Under the pieces are notes generated by a model. The model saw nothing but the letters and a program-made list of their open reading frames with translations. It did no database searches and was not told the DNA's origin. Positions 6,079-7,536 of a stretch of DNA of 7,536 nt are shown here, one piece after another. Origin of the DNA: DATJZH01 sp052146815 (GTDB lineage Bacteria > Actinomycetota > Actinomycetes > Streptosporangiales > Streptosporangiaceae); assembly GCA_052146815.1 (NCBI GenBank), contig JBKQMG010000180.1, positions 1 through 7,536 of the forward strand, in the 5' to 3' direction. Numbering within the stretch: the first letter of the stretch is position 1; every line of letters begins with the position of its first letter. Position numbers and translations under genes: made by a program.

Positions 6079-6780
6079 TTAGTTGTACTTGTCGTGGTGG
6101 AGCAATTCGACGGTTTCGTCCTGGCGGCCGAGCGGCGTCAGGTCGAGGAGCTGGTCGGTCGCGCAGAGCAGCTGAATAACCGGGCCATAGCCGGACCAGG
6201 TACGCAGGATGGTGCCGCCGTCCCGGAGGAAGACGCTGAGGCCGCCCTGCTCGCCGGGCCGGGCGGCCCAGGCCTCGCCCCTGTCGGCGAGTTCCTGCGC
6301 GGATCGGAAGTTGTATTCGATCGGCGCGACGCTCTCGTCGTTGGTCACGTGGAAGTCGTAGTTGAAGTCGCTTCCCAGCGACGAATACCACGGGAAGGTC
6401 CAGCCCATCCGCTGCCGGAAGGGCTCGATCTTGCTGATCGGCGCCCTGGATACCGCCGCGTACGTGGTGTTGTGCGAATGCAGGTGAGCCAGGTCACCGA
6501 CGTTGTCGGCCTGATACGAGCAGACCGGGCAGCCAGCGTCCCAGGACGGGTCGAACATGAAGTGCTGGACGATGAGCTGTGTCCGGCCCTCGAATAGATC
6601 CAGCAGGCTGGCCTTGCCGTCCGGGCCCTCGAAGACGTAGTCCTTCTCGACTGCGACAGCTGGCAGCTCGCGGCGCCGGGCCGCGATCTCCTCGAGGGTG
6701 CGCATGGCCTCCTCCTCGGCGGCCTGCAGTTCCTTGCGCGCGGCCAGCCACTCGGCGGCCGAGACTGCTCGCGGTCTCAT
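6079..6780 (-). CDS. DUF899 family thioredoxin-like protein
   Basis: The 233-residue product belongs to the DUF899 family, which has a thioredoxin-like fold. A role in redox chemistry is assumed from the fold, but no reaction is established. The N-terminus matches the family (VSAAEWLAARKELQAAEEEA, then RRRELPAVAVEKDYVFEGPD), followed by LFEGRTQLIVQHFMF. GCPVCS at residues 83-88 gives a CxxC pair at the expected active-site place. SSLGSDFNYDFHVTNDES (133-150) and the end LDLTPLGRQDE (212-222) are also typical. No signal peptide or membrane segment is present, so it is probably cytoplasmic. The start at 6778-6780 is supported by a GGAGGAG on the minus strand. The gene stands alone, transcribed toward the GAP gene, with a non-coding region on each side. 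Confidence 0.92.
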   Translation of the reverse strand: MRPRAVSAAEWLAARKELQAAEEEAMRTLEEIAARRRELPAVAVEKDYVFEGPDGKASLLDLFEGRTQLIVQHFMFDPSWDAGCPVCSYQADNVGDLAHLHSHNTTYAAVSRAPISKIEPFRQRMGWTFPWYSSLGSDFNYDFHVTNDESVAPIEYNFRSAQELADRGEAWAARPGEQGGLSVFLRDGGTILRTWSGYGPVIQLLCATDQLLDLTPLGRQDETVELLHHDKYN

Positions 6781-6784
6781 TACA

Positions 6785-6791
6785 CTCCTCC
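6785..6791 (-). promoter_or_regulatory. Ribosome binding site of the DUF899 gene (GGAGGAG)
   Basis: On the minus strand GGAGGAG ends 4 bases before the ATG at 6780-6778, a strong Shine-Dalgarno match that fixes the start. Further upstream on the minus strand TAACCT (about 6826-6831) fits a TANNNT minus-10 element, but no good minus-35 is seen. Confidence 0.7.
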
Positions 6792-7229
6792 GTCCTCGTG
6801 GCGGACTCCATCTGCCACCGTTGAGAGGTTAGACGGACAAGGCGCCCGGAACTCATCGCACTTGCCCCGGGCGGGCGGTGTCAAGCATCAGATGAAGCTG
6901 CCGTGTCAACCATCAGCCGGAGTCGGACATGAACAGCCCTTCGAGCTGTGACCAATTTCTCCACGGCTTCAAGGGCACGCCCTCCGGGCGCGCCAGCGGT
7001 CCGGCCGGCGGCTGGACTCAGGTGCGGGGAACGCGGAAGTCATCGCGAGGAAGCGTGACCTGGGACGCGAATGACCGCCAAGTGCCAGGCGGGCAGCGGG
7101 GGGACTCGCCTACTCCGGGGGCGGCTACCTGCGAGCGGAAGCCCTCCGGTCGCGGCGCGCCGCCCGGTCGGCTGCCCGCACCCGCAGTCAGTAGGCGGAC
7201 AAGCGGAGGCCAGGGCGGTACGGACTACC
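6792..7229. other. Non-coding region upstream of the DUF899 gene
   Basis: No supportable gene on either strand. It holds the likely DUF899 promoter region. It also has a direct repeat of 14 bases with one mismatch, GTGTCAAGCATCAG at 6878-6891 and GTGTCAACCATCAG at 6903-6916, offset by 25 bases. The rest, up to the tRNA fragment, is GC-rich sequence with no 5' half of a tRNA. Confidence 0.45.
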
Positions 7230-7271
7230 CTCGTAATGAATAGGTCGTCGGTTCGATTCCGACAGGCGGCT
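7230..7271 (+). repeat. tRNA-Thr(CGT) 3' fragment, probable attachment-site remnant
   Basis: The sequence carries the anticodon loop CTCGTAA (7230-7236; anticodon CGT), the variable region AGGTC, and a perfect T arm, GTCGG TTCGATT CCGAC (7247-7263). It ends with the 3' acceptor strand AGGCGGC (7264-7270) and a T discriminator. Actinobacterial tRNA-Thr(CGT) genes end in this way. The 5' half is absent: no GCCGCCT acceptor strand or D arm lies at the proper distance upstream. The 3' side of the anticodon stem (TGAAT) pairs with nothing on the 5' side. Integrative elements that use tRNA genes leave exactly such a 3' copy at one border, so this is best read as an att site or its relic. It should not be annotated as a working tRNA. 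Confidence 0.7.
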
Positions 7272-7461
7272 CTGAGCGGCGCCGTGCCCCGTGCATGCCA
7301 GAATGGACAGCCCCAAGATGGCAATATGCGGTCAACCGCGGTCTACAGACTGCCAGGCCGACTGGGTAGGTGCTGATCTCAGATGTACCCGAGGAAAGCT
7401 GATAAGGAAAAGAGGTCAACGGCGCCGTGGTGCTGTCCGCCTGATCGCGCGCCGGCCTGGG

Positions 7462-7536
7462 TCATGGTGCCAGCCTGAAGGGCGGGTACCGATCCGTGAC
7501 CAGGGTGAACGCGTAGGCGACGACGCGGTTGTGCCA
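7462..7536 (-). CDS. DUF4389 family protein, C-terminal end, cut by the window edge
   Basis: Reading in from the right edge on the minus strand gives 24 residues ending WHNRVVAYAFTLVTDRYPPF then RLAP, with the stop at 7462-7464. The pattern of Arg-Val-x-x-Tyr, a hydrophobic run, then TDxYPPFRL is the hallmark of the end of a DUF4389 domain, found in actinobacterial membrane proteins of unknown function. The start and any membrane segments lie outside the window. Between this stop and the tRNA fragment I see about 190 bases without a gene. Confidence rests on this short but distinctive motif. Confidence 0.65.
   Translation of the reverse strand, partial: WHNRVVAYAFTLVTDRYPPFRLAP

Noticed and set aside
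7195..7271. A complete tRNA-Thr gene
   Set aside because: The 5' acceptor strand, D arm and a paired anticodon stem are missing; only the 3' part is present.
7225..7419. A 64-codon minus-strand frame ending in PPVGIEPTTYSLRG
   Set aside because: This VGIEPTT-type peptide is the well-known false translation of the antisense strand of a tRNA 3' end.

Overview
The window comes from a GC-rich actinobacterium. The base composition, the GTG start, the GC-rich third codon positions, and the families present (DUF2254, GAP/Sap, DUF4389, an actinobacterial-style integrase tail) all agree with this. Genus cannot be fixed from the sequence. No rRNA, CRISPR array or intact tRNA is visible.

Positions 1-1164 are a genome graveyard. 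They hold the C-terminal end of a tyrosine recombinase broken by one frameshift, and a convergent excisionase-like C-terminal end whose stop codon abuts the integrase stop. There is also a multiply frameshifted tail of a DUF1254/DUF1214 protein and a short Walker-A-like peptide on the minus strand. This is typical of a decaying integrated element.

Positions 1165-5474 hold three good genes on the plus strand: a DUF2254 membrane protein, a class of metallo-beta-lactamase-fold alkylsulfatase (SdsA1 type with an SCP2-like C-terminal domain), and a GAP/Sap family six-helix membrane protein. They are separated by non-coding stretches with structure: a 19-bp inverted repeat enclosing about 90 bp after DUF2254, a perfect 11-bp tandem repeat upstream of the alkylsulfatase, and a perfect 10-bp hairpin after it. 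The alkylsulfatase and the GAP protein are 157 bp apart. Both families have ties to sulfated amphiphiles or lipids, so a joint role is possible but is inference.

Positions 5475-6078 are mostly non-coding, with one doubtful 54-codon ORF. Positions 6079-6780 (minus) encode a DUF899 thioredoxin-like protein with a strong ribosome binding site. Positions 6781-7229 are non-coding. At 7230-7271 lies the 3' part of a tRNA-Thr (anticodon CGT) gene without its 5' half, which looks like an attachment-site remnant of an integrated element. The right edge (7462-7536, minus) is the C-terminal end of a DUF4389 protein that begins outside the window.

I did not find a convincing new defence, conflict or biosynthetic system. 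The most interesting signals are the tRNA-Thr fragment together with the integrase debris, and the repeats framing the alkylsulfatase gene.
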